A stretch of DNA of 64,000 nt. Origin: G963556115 sp963677015 (GTDB taxonomy: Bacteria > Planctomycetota > SZUA-567). Numbering within the stretch: position 1 is the first letter of the stretch; every line of letters begins with the position of its first letter. The stretch is taken from positions 1,860,001 to 1,924,000 of the forward strand of contig OY781533.1 of assembly GCA_963677015.1 (NCBI GenBank). The letters run 5' to 3'. The notes below the pieces were generated by a model. The model worked only from the letters and a program-made list of their open reading frames with translations. It ran no database searches and was not told where the DNA came from. A program made the translations under genes and the position numbers. Below, in pieces: positions 37,896 through 47,244 of the stretch.

Positions 37896-38322
37896 TATTA
37901 TACTCCAAGGCATTTGCATAAATAGTGTTAAGTGACTTAGAAAGTAGAGCAATTTCCTGAGAATTTAATCCTGCGCATAAGCTCTTCTCAATATCCACAA
38001 AGCAGGAAACTATTCTCTCACCTATTTCCTTACCGGTATCGGTTAGGGAGACAACAATATTCTTCTTGTTATCAGCTTTTTTTTCACGACAGATAAGGCC
38101 CGAATCTTCCATTTTATTCAGAATAACACTCAATGTTGGAGGCTCAAGCAGGCAGGCTCGTGCAATCTGAGTTTGGTATGCTGATTCTTTTCTGATTAGA
38201 TAGTCAATTATTTTAGGCTGTCCGGGTAATAAATGCGGATAGTATTTTTTTATCTCACTCAAAAATGTCTTTTGAAACAGTGTGTGAGCCGCCAAAAGCT
38301 GAAAATGTATAGTGTCTTTCAT
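37885..38322 (-). CDS. MarR-family transcriptional regulator
   Basis: The 145-residue winged-helix protein of the MarR family has a recognition helix in QTQIARACLLEPPTLSVILNKMEDSGLI, a wing in CREKKADNKKNIVVSLTDTG, and N- and C-terminal dimerisation helices. AGGAG lies five bases before the ATG. It is the first gene of a unit with the YczE-like membrane protein. A palindrome directly downstream of its promoter's -10 box suggests autorepression relieved by a small ligand, as for other MarR/transporter pairs. Confidence 0.93.
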   Translation of the reverse strand: MKDTIHFQLLAAHTLFQKTFLSEIKKYYPHLLPGQPKIIDYLIRKESAYQTQIARACLLEPPTLSVILNKMEDSGLICREKKADNKKNIVVSLTDTGKEIGERIVSCFVDIEKSLCAGLNSQEIALLSKSLNTIYANALEYNNEI

Positions 38323-38340
38323 TATAACTCCTAAATATTG

Positions 38341-38379
38341 TTAGCATACTAATAATACTCAAACAGAGGTTAATGTCAA
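38341..38379 (-). promoter_or_regulatory. marR promoter and operator
   Basis: On the minus strand a consensus TTGACA (38379-38374) is followed after 16 bases by TATTAT (38357-38352). The near-perfect palindrome TTAGTATGCTAA (38352-38341) abuts the -10 box, where a MarR dimer would block the polymerase. Confidence 0.72.
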
Positions 38380-38470
38380 GATTCTTAGTTATTATTATTA
38401 TCACAGCAATTTAACCTGACTGTTAACAATGCGCTATATTCTAAACTTCTTATATTAGTTTTAAAAAAAA

Positions 38471-38491
38471 GCCAGTGATTAAATCACTGGC
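38471..38491 (-). terminator. terminator of the 170-residue protein gene
   Basis: A 9-base stem (GCCAGTGAT / ATCACTGGC) with a 3-base loop is followed by eight T on the minus strand, downstream of the gene ending at 38597. Confidence 0.85.
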
Positions 38492-38596
38492 TCAAATAAC
38501 ATGAGCGCGCCAAATCATAAGGAATATAATTATTATAATATTCATATCCAGATTACATTATAAATAATCTATACCATAATATTATGCGCCATCATT

Positions 38597-39109
38597 CTAT
38601 AAAAAACAAATCAATACAGACGTTATAACAGCTGCAGAAAAAACTACCGAGTATACCAATGATTTTGCACTTGATGCAGTTTTAATCTGGGATTTTAGGA
38701 TAAGATTCATATCATTTTGAATTTTTGCACCAATATTAGACTTAAGTAAAGCAATATTTCGATTATACTTGGCTGCATGCCAGAGGATGTGTAAATACTT
38801 TTTGTTTGACGCAGCAAACTCTTTTATACTTGCAGGAGTTTTAGAGTCATTAAGTACCAACTTACAAGACTGGTGAAGCCCATTGAATGCATTCATTTCC
38901 TCATGTGTCAACATATTATTATTATAAGAATTCAACATAAGGCCAAACACCAGAATAGTTTTGCCAGGAGCGCAATATCTGTATTCAGAACGGATGAAAC
39001 TTTTAACCATTATTTGCAACGCATTTTCACTGATATTCAAATTACTCAAGGAACGAATCCAATTTCTACAAATATGCTTAATTAAAAAATTTAGTTCATT
39101 TATATTCAT
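38597..39109 (-). CDS. unknown protein with C-terminal membrane anchor
   Basis: The 170-residue protein is of unknown family. The ATG at 39109 has an excellent ribosome site (GGGAGGAG, three bases away), so the 36 residues of frame before it are dropped. The chain is mostly helical and basic, with one hydrophobic segment at the very C-terminus (SLVYSVVFSAAVITSVLICFL), as in tail-anchored proteins. It is a single-gene transcription unit with its own terminator. No function is proposed. Confidence 0.65.
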   Translation of the reverse strand: MNINELNFLIKHICRNWIRSLSNLNISENALQIMVKSFIRSEYRYCAPGKTILVFGLMLNSYNNNMLTHEEMNAFNGLHQSCKLVLNDSKTPASIKEFAASNKKYLHILWHAAKYNRNIALLKSNIGAKIQNDMNLILKSQIKTASSAKSLVYSVVFSAAVITSVLICFL

Positions 39110-39330
39110 TTTCTCCTCCCTTATAAAAATATTCCTAACAGAAAATTGAGCTTTATTCCTCACATATACCATAAAATAGTTAATAATATAAGCTCGTGTT
39201 AAGTCATTACAGTTCAATGACGCGTATTATATTGAATATCCAAGTTACAGCTGCGCTACATGAAAAATTCCCGATATTTACGTTACGGAATCTTGAATAT
39301 ATTTCAACTTAGTAGATATTAGATAAAATT

Positions 39331-39603
39331 CTAACTTTTTTTTGACATTTCCTTGAGTATTTCATTATCAAAAGATAAATCGGAAACACGTTTTCTAAGA
39401 CGTTGATTTTCTTCTTTTAACTCAATAATTTTGGCTGATTTTGCTTGATATTCTTTATCGTATATAGATAAAAATTTCCCCCGTGTAAGTCTTTTGCACG
39501 ATTTCTCAAAATCCAAGCCTTCACCTTGTAACATCTCAACATCTTTAAGAAGTTTAGAAATTATTTGTTCAGAATACACCCTGTTTTTCACGATACTTCC
39601 CAT
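39331..39603 (-). pseudogene. isolated IS3-family OrfA relic
   Basis: The 90-residue frame ends in IIELKEENQRLRKRVSDLS and FDNEILKEMSKKS, the leucine-zipper end of IS407/IS51-group OrfA proteins (family form: LEKEN.RLK.LVADLSLD..ILKE). The N-terminus (YSEQIISKLLKDVEMLQGEG) also fits, but the central recognition helix and the YYRW motif have decayed. An A8 run sits at the end, where the programmed frameshift into orfB would be. No orfB or inverted repeat is visible downstream. It is a transposase remnant, possibly still translated. Confidence 0.72.
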
Positions 39604-40306
39604 TATTTCTTAATTTTTAAAATATCATTAAATTACTAATATGATTAAATGTATATCATAATAATTGCCTACACCCAGCTAAACACTCAAATCACCGGTT
39701 CAAAGTATTGGCAAAATTAACCATATTCTGAGGTTCATACCAAGTATAATGACTGACCAGATATTATACTTTAAAGCAGTAGCATTATTTTATTAAAATA
39801 CATCTACTATTATGATAGACAGACATTGATAAAATCACCGTTTAATTTAATAACACTCAAACTAAATTTTGTAATAAATTTTAAGTCTTTATTAATTATA
39901 TAATCATTATTTCTACAATTTCTTGCAAAATTCTTTAATATAATGAATTTATATCCATAACTTCAAATAAATAATTTAGCAATACTTACTAAAAAAATCA
40001 TATTCTTGTGAATATCCAAACTAGTATTAGCTTACTGTTTCACCTTGATTCATAATTTATTAGCACTAAAATTAACAGCCAACAAAAATATCTATAGATC
40101 TAAAGGCATAAAGTTATTACCTTAGCATCAGCTACATTCTAAATCACTACGCTGTGACAGAACCAACACACTATAATATATTGTGGTATAGTACGAGCAA
40201 AATATGATCACTGACAAATAAATTTTGAACAGTAGTAAAAGTCGGATAATATAGAAAATTCTTGGCTCACCAAAAAAATTTCTATCTGTTTGTGTACCAA
40301 ATAAAT
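39604..40306. other. 700-base gene-free stretch
   Basis: I see no gene, RNA structure or repeat here. It is uniformly A+T-rich, lies between the OrfA relic and the tRNA-Arg terminator, and may be decayed insertion-sequence or island DNA. Confidence 0.45.
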
Positions 40307-40339
40307 AAGCCAAACCCTTTATAAACAAGGATTTGGCTT
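40307..40339 (-). terminator. tRNA-Arg terminator
   Basis: Stem AAGCCAAACCC / GGATTTGGCTT (one mismatch) lies ten bases past the tRNA 3' end, followed on the minus strand by ATTTATTTGG. Confidence 0.7.
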
Positions 40340-40348
40340 TATTATTAT

Positions 40349-40425
40349 TGGCACGCCCGAGAGGATTCGAACCTCTGACCGCAGGATTAGAAATCCTGTG
40401 CTCTATCCAGCTGAGCTACGAGCGT
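40349..40425 (-). tRNA. tRNA-Arg(UCU)
   Basis: A complete cloverleaf on the minus strand. Acceptor ACGCTCG pairs with CGGGCGT, D-arm GCTCAGCTGGATAGAGC, anticodon arm CAGGA-TTTCTAA-TCCTG with anticodon TCT, T-arm AGAGG-TTCGAAT-CCTCT, and encoded CCA end. Confidence 0.97.
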
Positions 40426-40656
40426 ATAAATCAAATACTAAACATTTTAGATATTTATATATACTGATAATCGCTATAATTGCAAGTGGATTTGTTATTT
40501 TAAATCAGTTTTTTTAGCCGTTATGACGCTATAACCTCTCAACAAAATCAATGTAAAATTTTCTAAAGAAATTGTTAATCTAGATTTATTATGTTGACGA
40601 AAAATATCCTGAAACTAAAATTAATAATATAATTCACCTATAACCGACAGGACTTT

Positions 40657-41793
40657 ATGGATACGTATTTCTCGCCACCAGATAAATCAGCCGGAGATGA
40701 ACTTGCTAAAGAAATTGCGTCTATCAGCAATAATCAGATTATGGATGCAATACTAACAACTACCAGCGGATTATTTGCTGTTTTAAACACTAAACGCCAG
40801 ATTCTGGCTGTCAACAAGGATTTCCTTTCAAGCCTGGGCATACGTGACGAAAAAGAGATTATTGGCTACAGGCTTGGTGAAACCATAAAATGCATTAATG
40901 CTAATTCATTCCCCAATGGTTGCGGAACAACTCTAAACTGTACAACCTGCGGTGCTGCTATTGCAATTGCAAGCAGCATACAATACAAAAACAGCTTTGA
41001 TGGACATTGCGTCGTTAAAAGAAAAGAAAAAGGTGTAGAAAGCGACTTGATGTTTCATATCAAATCAAGCTACGTAAAGCACGGTGATCAGGAGTATATC
41101 TTAGTTTTCTTACGTGATGTCAGTAGAGAGCAGCAACTTTCTGCTCTTGAAAGCATATTCTTTCATGACATTAATAATATTATATCAACAATCAATGTCG
41201 CCGTTGAACTTGTTACCCCTACAGATAACTCTGATAAGATGTTAAATATTATCAAGCGCGGCTGCTCACGTCTTAAAAAAGAGATTGAAATGCAGGAATG
41301 TCTGTCAAAAAATATTGCCGGCACCTACATGCCACATCTGGAAAAGACCACAATTAGTGATATCCTTACAGAAATATACAGCTTTATAAAAGTTCATAAT
41401 AGCTGTGACGGAAAGCTATTCCTTATCGAAGCTAATAATGAAGATGCAGACCTGTATACTGATCGCTCTGTAGTTTTAAGAGTTTTGACAAATATGGTTA
41501 TAAATGCACTTGAGGCCACTGATTATGGTGAAAAAGTTAGGATGTGGGTTACCCGAAATACTGATAACACCCTGACTTTCTCTGTACATAATATCACAAC
41601 TATACCACATGAAGATGCCCAAAGAATTTTTCAGAGAAACTTTAGTACTAAAAGTAATATTGGCCGTGGCTTGGGTACCTATTCAATGAAACTATTTGGA
41701 GAGGAAATTCTTGGCGGAAGCGTTGAATTTACATCAAACCAGGAAGATGGCACAACTTTCAATTTCACTATTGCGGAAAGATATGAGGAATAA
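40657..41793 (+). CDS. soluble PAS-domain histidine kinase
   Basis: The 378-residue cytoplasmic kinase has a PAS domain (about 28-155) with a cysteine-rich insert (GCGTTLNCTTCGAAIAIA). A compact dimerisation/His domain follows (FFHDINNIISTIN, His at about residue 169), then a HATPase_c (NMVINALEAT, GRGLGTYSMKLFGEEILGGS). CAGGA lies four bases before the ATG. The CxxC-bearing PAS resembles redox- or metal-sensing variants found in other kinases, though the ligand is not known. It converges with the diguanylate cyclase gene (17 bases between stops). No response regulator is adjacent. Confidence 0.9.
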   Translation: MDTYFSPPDKSAGDELAKEIASISNNQIMDAILTTTSGLFAVLNTKRQILAVNKDFLSSLGIRDEKEIIGYRLGETIKCINANSFPNGCGTTLNCTTCGAAIAIASSIQYKNSFDGHCVVKRKEKGVESDLMFHIKSSYVKHGDQEYILVFLRDVSREQQLSALESIFFHDINNIISTINVAVELVTPTDNSDKMLNIIKRGCSRLKKEIEMQECLSKNIAGTYMPHLEKTTISDILTEIYSFIKVHNSCDGKLFLIEANNEDADLYTDRSVVLRVLTNMVINALEATDYGEKVRMWVTRNTDNTLTFSVHNITTIPHEDAQRIFQRNFSTKSNIGRGLGTYSMKLFGEEILGGSVEFTSNQEDGTTFNFTIAERYEE

Positions 41794-41810
41794 AACCGCA
41801 ATTCATGTAC

Positions 41811-44006
41811 TTAACGGAACCTTACGGTATTTCTACCGCTCTGCTTGGCATCATATAGTGCTTTGTCAGCCCTTGACACAATCTTAACAATTGAATCTGC
41901 TTCATTTTGTGAAACAGTATAACCAAAACTGGCGGTTAATTGCCCCGCATCGTTAAATTTTACCTTTTCAATCAAGGTGCGCAGATTTTCAGTCAATACA
42001 CCAAGCCTTCTGGCACCGGTTTCCGGACAGATAATAATAAACTCTTCACCGCCCCATCTGCCAACAATATCGGTATAACGTGTATTCTCACGTATAAGTG
42101 TTGCAATAGTCTTCAACACATAATCACCAACCTGATGCCCAAAATTATCATTTACATCTTTAAAATGATCAATATCCAGCAGAATAACACCAAAAAAATA
42201 CCCCTTATGATTTAAAAACTTCATCTGCTGGTGTAACGTTGCATCAATCTTTACCCGGTTATACAACCCGGTAAGTTTATCGGTTATAGCCAACTTGTTA
42301 AGCTCTAAAATATTATATTCAAGCTGAACCCTCAAATGGTTTAACTCGGTGTTTTTTGCCTGAAGTTTTTCATTTGATTCCGTAATTTTTTTGTTATATC
42401 TGTGACTCGAAACAATATTAAGCACCAGCAGAATAACAAGGACAACACCAATGCCGGCAACCTGCCAGACAATACGGTAATCTGTTTTATGTTCAAAGCC
42501 AACAGTATACCAATGACTGAGAATTTCATTACGCTGTTTCTGATCTATATGGTTGACAACCTTCTGCATAATGGAGAACAAAACAGGCTCATTCTTTACC
42601 ACCCCTACTCGAAAGTTATCGCGCAATTGAGTCTGACCGGCTATTTTCAGATTAGAGATGCCATAATACCTGATTATACGCGAAGCGGTTAATACGGAAG
42701 TAACAGTAGCAAACGCTTTTTCTTCTGAGACCAGCTTGAAGGCCTCACTTTCATGCATGGTATTAACCAGCTCAATTTCCGGATAATCCTTCTCAATCAC
42801 CTCAGAAATATAATAACCACTGGCAATGCTCACTTTTTTGTTATTTAATGCGCTTATTCCATCCAGATAAAATTCACTCTTACGGGCAATTATAACAATT
42901 GCATCAGTAAGGTATGGTTCTGTGAAGTTCAAAAACGCCTCTCGCTGAGGAGTTTTATTAAGCAAAGGTAAAATATCACAACGTCCGTTTTTAGCGTTAT
43001 CTATCGTCTCTCGCCAATTTTTCGTTGGAATCAGTTCGATTGGTACAGGCAGAAACTTCTGAAACTCCTGAACAAATTCCGCACCAATACCTTGATATTG
43101 CCCATGACTGTCAATGCCCTCATAAGGAAGAAAATCTGGATCTACCGACATCCGTATACTTCCCTTATTAATTAAATACTCAAATTCCTCATCAGTAAAA
43201 TCAAGTGAATTAGCCGTGCTCTGCTGGTCAATCCACTTTTTCTTTAGTTCTAGTTCTTCCCGGTAGGTAACAGCAGCAATAGCTTTATTCAAAATACTTA
43301 AAAGTACCGGCCAGTCACGGCGTACAGCGATACGGTCGTAATACTTATCCATATCGGGAAGTGTAACGTCACCTGAAACCACAAGGTTACCAATATTATG
43401 CTCCAACGCAACAGCCAGAAAAACAGTTGCATTGCCAATTACAGCGTCAATCTCACCATAAGCGACCTTCTTTAAAGCATCTAGCGGTTTCAAAACTTTT
43501 AGAATTTTGATATCAGGGAAATATTCACGTAAAACATCATCACCCCAATAGCCGGCAACTACAGCAATTTTTTTTCCTCGCAAATCAGTTATACTGCTTA
43601 TATGGCTATCATTGCGAGTAATTATTGCAGGAGAATATTTGAATATTGGCTTAGTAAATAATGCATAATTCTTGCGTTGCTGCAATTCAACAACATTACC
43701 AATAATATCGATTCGGCGTGATTTCAACATAGCAAGAGAATCATGGCAACTGGTTACAGGAATGAATTCAATATGAATTCCAATTTTACGAGCCAGAATT
43801 TTCAGGTAGTCGACTGTATAGCCTTGGGGATTACCGTTTTTATAAAAATTAAAAGGCATAAACTCAATATTGTTTTGTGCCTTTATAATCGAATGCTCAG
43901 CAATAAATTTCTTCTCAACATCCGTGAAATTAATCTCAGCAGCAGTCAGTCTGCCTGTAGTAAGCAGACATGCAATTATAATGAGAAGTAAATTTACCTT
44001 ATTCAT
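41811..44006 (-). CDS. diguanylate cyclase with two periplasmic binding-protein domains
   Basis: A 731-residue protein: signal peptide (NLLLIIIACLLTTGRLTA), two tandem SBP_bac_3 domains (about 25-270 and 275-510), one TM helix (VVLVILLVLNIVSS, about 525-540), a short coiled coil and a C-terminal GGDEF domain. The active-site signature is GGEEF (near 652-656), and an RxxD inhibitory site (RYTD) stands five residues before it. It should therefore make cyclic di-GMP with product inhibition, in response to a periplasmic amino-acid-like ligand. The first SBP domain shares PFNF, NG and PQGY motifs with the giant hybrid kinase. The ATG at 44006 has no clear ribosome site; a TTG three codons earlier is the alternative. 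Confidence 0.93.
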   Translation of the reverse strand: MNKVNLLLIIIACLLTTGRLTAAEINFTDVEKKFIAEHSIIKAQNNIEFMPFNFYKNGNPQGYTVDYLKILARKIGIHIEFIPVTSCHDSLAMLKSRRIDIIGNVVELQQRKNYALFTKPIFKYSPAIITRNDSHISSITDLRGKKIAVVAGYWGDDVLREYFPDIKILKVLKPLDALKKVAYGEIDAVIGNATVFLAVALEHNIGNLVVSGDVTLPDMDKYYDRIAVRRDWPVLLSILNKAIAAVTYREELELKKKWIDQQSTANSLDFTDEEFEYLINKGSIRMSVDPDFLPYEGIDSHGQYQGIGAEFVQEFQKFLPVPIELIPTKNWRETIDNAKNGRCDILPLLNKTPQREAFLNFTEPYLTDAIVIIARKSEFYLDGISALNNKKVSIASGYYISEVIEKDYPEIELVNTMHESEAFKLVSEEKAFATVTSVLTASRIIRYYGISNLKIAGQTQLRDNFRVGVVKNEPVLFSIMQKVVNHIDQKQRNEILSHWYTVGFEHKTDYRIVWQVAGIGVVLVILLVLNIVSSHRYNKKITESNEKLQAKNTELNHLRVQLEYNILELNKLAITDKLTGLYNRVKIDATLHQQMKFLNHKGYFFGVILLDIDHFKDVNDNFGHQVGDYVLKTIATLIRENTRYTDIVGRWGGEEFIIICPETGARRLGVLTENLRTLIEKVKFNDAGQLTASFGYTVSQNEADSIVKIVSRADKALYDAKQSGRNTVRFR

Positions 44007-44299
44007 ATATAACAATATTTTTTAACAATTAAAACTTTACATTTTCCCGAAAGATATCCAATTACAATATAATACACATTTAAGTCGTGTTTTATATAGT
44101 ATTTTGTATAAACTTAAAAAAATATTAGTTTCACTTGCATTTACAGAGGAATTCAAGCTCAAGCCAAGCAAATATGAGATAATATTCATTACAATGCAAC
44201 CTACGGTTATTATGTAAAAAAACGCAACATTTGCAGAATAATAACAACTAAATTTATTAATAACAGCCAATGTTATTAAAAGTTAATAACTAGCTCAAA

Positions 44300-45894
44300 T
44301 CATTTGTGCTGACTAACTTCATCAAGCTTAATCTTTTCTCTGCTATTAAGAACCTCTAGGAGTAATTTTTCAGACTTAACCAATAGCTCATCAGCGTTCT
44401 CGTAATCACCTGGATGACCAATTACAATCCCAATATTCACTGCAACGCGAATAATGCCATCTTTGATCGTAAACAATTCATTAAGGCTAGTAAGCAAGCG
44501 GTTGGCGGTATTCACGCAAAAAACGCTATCAGGTTTTTGTGTCAAAACCAATGCAAATTTATCTCCGTCAATCCTCGCAACGTAACTTGAATTAATATCA
44601 AGATTTTTTAAAGTTTCAGCAACAAGCTGCAATACCATATCCCCTGTTTTATACCCTTTAGAAAAATTAATTTCACACAATCCCACCAAATCTATACACA
44701 TAAGCGCATAATCGAATTTATGATTATGGGAATCAGCAATAATACTGTCAAGATATTCAAAAGCTCACCCCGATTATTAACCTTTGTCAGGTGATCACAG
44801 CGAGATAACTGTTTCAACGCATTACCGTATTTATTTCGCTGAATTGTAACATATGCCATAATTACAGCAAGAATACAGACCAGCAAAGCACATATTAACA
44901 GATACTTGACAATATTATGATAAAACTGTTCATGACTGAGGTTATATTTTGATAAATCAATAATATTAATTAAAAACCATATAGGAGATTTCGCACTTTC
45001 ACTAACATAATTTAAAGGTTTAATTGTAGAATAGGAGATAATGATATCCCCGACTTTCTTCTGCATAAATCTCGCATTCATTATCTGCGACCATATTTTC
45101 GGAAATTCAGCAGAAAACTTATACTCATCCCTCTCTTTATACATGAATCCCCACTCTTTACTGCTGTCAGGGTTACTCAACCAATAGCCATCCTTATCTA
45201 CAAGATAGAAATCACCGCCAAGTAAATTACTCGAATCTCTTATTAGACTTAACACATTATCTGCAAGATAATTCAAAATTATCACCCCGTTAATATCTCC
45301 TGCCTGATAAACCGGCACACCTAAACGTACCATTGGTTTCAGAGGCAGCTCAATCTCACTATTTTCGATGTTAAGATCCATTGGAGACATATAAATACGC
45401 TCAGATTCCATAGCAAGAGTTTCTTTAAAATAATACCGGCTTGATTTATCCTGCAAATCCTCAGAATTAACTATTTTAGGATTACCATTATTATAATTAA
45501 CCCTGACAACCTCCATCCCGGATTTATCAATATACCTGACCTGATCATAAATTTTTTTATTCTTTAAAAAATCAAGAAAAACATTAGCGATACCATCTTT
45601 ATCAGCAATATCACTCAGATCTTTACTTAGCAGCATTTTTTCAAGTTTAGGCAAAAACAATAAATCTGATTTTACAGTATCAAACATGTTATGAATTTTA
45701 ATGTCAAGAATCTTTATTTGTGATAAAGAGTCCTCTTTAATATGTTCTATAGATTCGGTTCTGTCATCATCTGCAATATAATAAACTCCAGCTACAGCCA
45801 AAACCATAATAACACAAAAATACATTAAAAACACAAACCAGAACTTCTCAGTGAAATTATATATCTCTGCTTGTGCTTCAAAATTATTATTCAT
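44300..45894 (-). pseudogene. frameshifted sensor-GGDEF protein
   Basis: The first 380 residues form an N-terminal TM (about 19-41), an extracytoplasmic Cache-type sensor (RYIDKSGMEVVRVNY, YLVDKDGYWLSNP), a second TM near 340 and the start of a GGDEF domain (SRCDHLTKVNNRGEL). The frame then slips at a short T-run (plus-strand A's at 44759-44762) and runs into 20 foreign residues. The rest of the GGDEF domain continues in another frame (FEYLDSIIADS to the stop at 44300). One extra T would restore it. The catalytic signature is also degenerate (DGDKF), so even the repaired protein could not be a normal cyclase. Start at 45894. Confidence 0.8.
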
Positions 45895-46243
45895 GGATTA
45901 CCTCCAGCTAATTATAACAATCCTGCGGCAAAAATTATAATTTCATTCTACTACAACTATATCATTTCACAAATAACAATAAGTATTTATAAAATATATT
46001 TCAAAACCACATGCGACACAACAACGCATACTGATATAAACAATTATCTCAAAAACTGTTAGACGATAACAATTTATCACCGTCTCCAAAACAATAATCG
46101 CACTAGAACTATTCACTATTGATAAATAATAGATTATAACAAAGGGTAGAAAGATCATATTAAAACACCCATACCGTATACATCCTGAACTTTTTGTATT
46201 ATCGTCTAGTATCACGCCCCAATACACAACCACAAAACGAAAA
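45895..46243. other. 350-base gene-free stretch
   Basis: No convincing gene. It carries the upstream region of the leftward GGDEF gene and ends at the tRNA-Leu terminator. Small frames here are A+T-driven with no ribosome sites. Confidence 0.45.
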
Positions 46244-46276
46244 AAGGGCTTGTAAACGTATAGTTTACAAGCCCTT
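46244..46276 (-). terminator. tRNA-Leu terminator
   Basis: A perfect 14-base stem (AAGGGCTTGTAAAC / GTTTACAAGCCCTT, loop of 5) is followed on the minus strand by six T, four bases after the tRNA 3' end. Confidence 0.92.
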
Positions 46277-46280
46277 AGTC

Positions 46281-46366
46281 TGGTGCGGAAGAGAAGATTT
46301 GAACTTCCACGATATTGCTATCACTTGGCCCTCAACCAAGCGCGTCTGCCGTTCCGCCACTTCCGC
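46281..46366 (-). tRNA. tRNA-Leu(GAG)
   Basis: A complete class II tRNA on the minus strand. Acceptor GCGGAAG pairs with CTTCCGC, anticodon arm CTTGG-TTGAGGG-CCAAG (anticodon GAG), long variable arm TGATAGCAATATCG, T-arm GGAAG-TTCAAAT-CTTCT, and encoded CCA. Confidence 0.97.
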
Positions 46367-46456
46367 AGTTGAGAATAAAGATAATACCCATAACCATAAA
46401 ATTGTCAATACATATTATTAATTTATTATTAGAAATTAGTATAAAATCTAAAAAAA

Positions 46457-46487
46457 AAGAACTATACAACCCTGCTGTATAGTTCTT
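46457..46487 (-). terminator. flgM terminator
   Basis: A 12-base stem (AAGAACTATACA / TGTATAGTTCTT, loop of 7) is followed by a run of T on the minus strand, 40 bases past the flgM stop. Confidence 0.9.
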
Positions 46488-46526
46488 CTCAAAAAGAACA
46501 ATAATACGTCATAATTATGCCCTCTA

Positions 46527-46841
46527 CTAAATCAATCCCTGTCTTATCATTTTAGCAATACTGTTCTTAACATTAGTAGGAGTTAGAAGTGAGCCACTAT
46601 CGATTTTTTCAAGAATTTCTTGAATCTTCTCTTCTCTAGGATCAGGTATATCACTGAGTTTCTCAACTGAGTCATCACGCATTTTATACATACGTGCAGT
46701 ATCAGAAACTTGCGCAGTATCGGTTCCTGTTGTCCTAGTAGTACGACTCTCTTCACGCTCAGACTTCTTACGAGTAGTGTCGTCCTTTTGAACTGTGCGG
46801 CGAATACTTTCGAACTCGCCCATGCCTTGAATTGAACTCAT
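46527..46841 (-). CDS. flgM: FlgM-like anti-sigma-28 factor
   Basis: The 104-residue protein starts at the ATG at 46841, with AGGTAGGTGG three bases upstream; the longer frame has no such site. The first 60 residues are polar and disordered (KKSEREESRTTRTTG). The C-terminal 60 match FlgM: VSDTARMYKM, then IPDPREEKIQEILEKIDSG, then a terminal NSIAKMIRQGLI in place of the usual IAEKLL. FlgM binds the flagellar sigma factor and is exported when the hook is complete. The gene stands alone with its own terminator. With the chemoreceptor it implies a motile organism. Confidence 0.8.
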   Translation of the reverse strand: MSSIQGMGEFESIRRTVQKDDTTRKKSEREESRTTRTTGTDTAQVSDTARMYKMRDDSVEKLSDIPDPREEKIQEILEKIDSGSLLTPTNVKNSIAKMIRQGLI

Positions 46842-47202
46842 AAACCACCTACCTTTCACGCAGCCGATCTTCTGCGTACTATACTCAATTGTGCGCAATT
46901 CCCATTGCAGCCCAATCTTTAAATTCAATCACTGACAGAGAAACTCCTCAAAATGATTGAACCTTACCTCAACGGCGATACCGATACCATATTTATCGCC
47001 ATATCCGATCACAAACTATATCCAAAAACTGATTTAAAGATATATAATTATTGATAATCATCAATATTTTAATCTTATACTGTAATTAACGGTATAATTA
47101 AAACAAACTTTAGGATTAAATAAAAAAATTATTTATTATATTCAGACCCTAATCATAATATTAACAATAAGTTATAAACTTTCAGAATATTTTTTATAAA
47201 AA
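46842..47202. other. 360-base gene-free stretch
   Basis: No gene was found. The right part is the untranslated end beyond the folC terminator; the left end should carry the flgM promoter. Confidence 0.45.
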
Positions 47203-47220
47203 AAGTCGTGACCACAACTT
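47203..47220 (-). terminator. folC terminator
   Basis: On the minus strand, AAGTTGTG and CACGACTT pair (one G-T) around a 2-base gap and are followed by seven T, 25 bases past the folC stop. Confidence 0.65.
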
Positions 47221-47244
47221 TTTTTTTGCAAGAAAATCTGAACC

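Noticed and set aside
44037..44270. 77-codon minus-strand frame between two sensor genes
   Set aside because: It is hydrophobic by A+T bias, has no ribosome site and its end has no terminator.
45967..46233. 88-codon minus-strand frame before tRNA-Leu
   Set aside because: It shows no ribosome site, family or conserved context, and its composition matches the noncoding flank.
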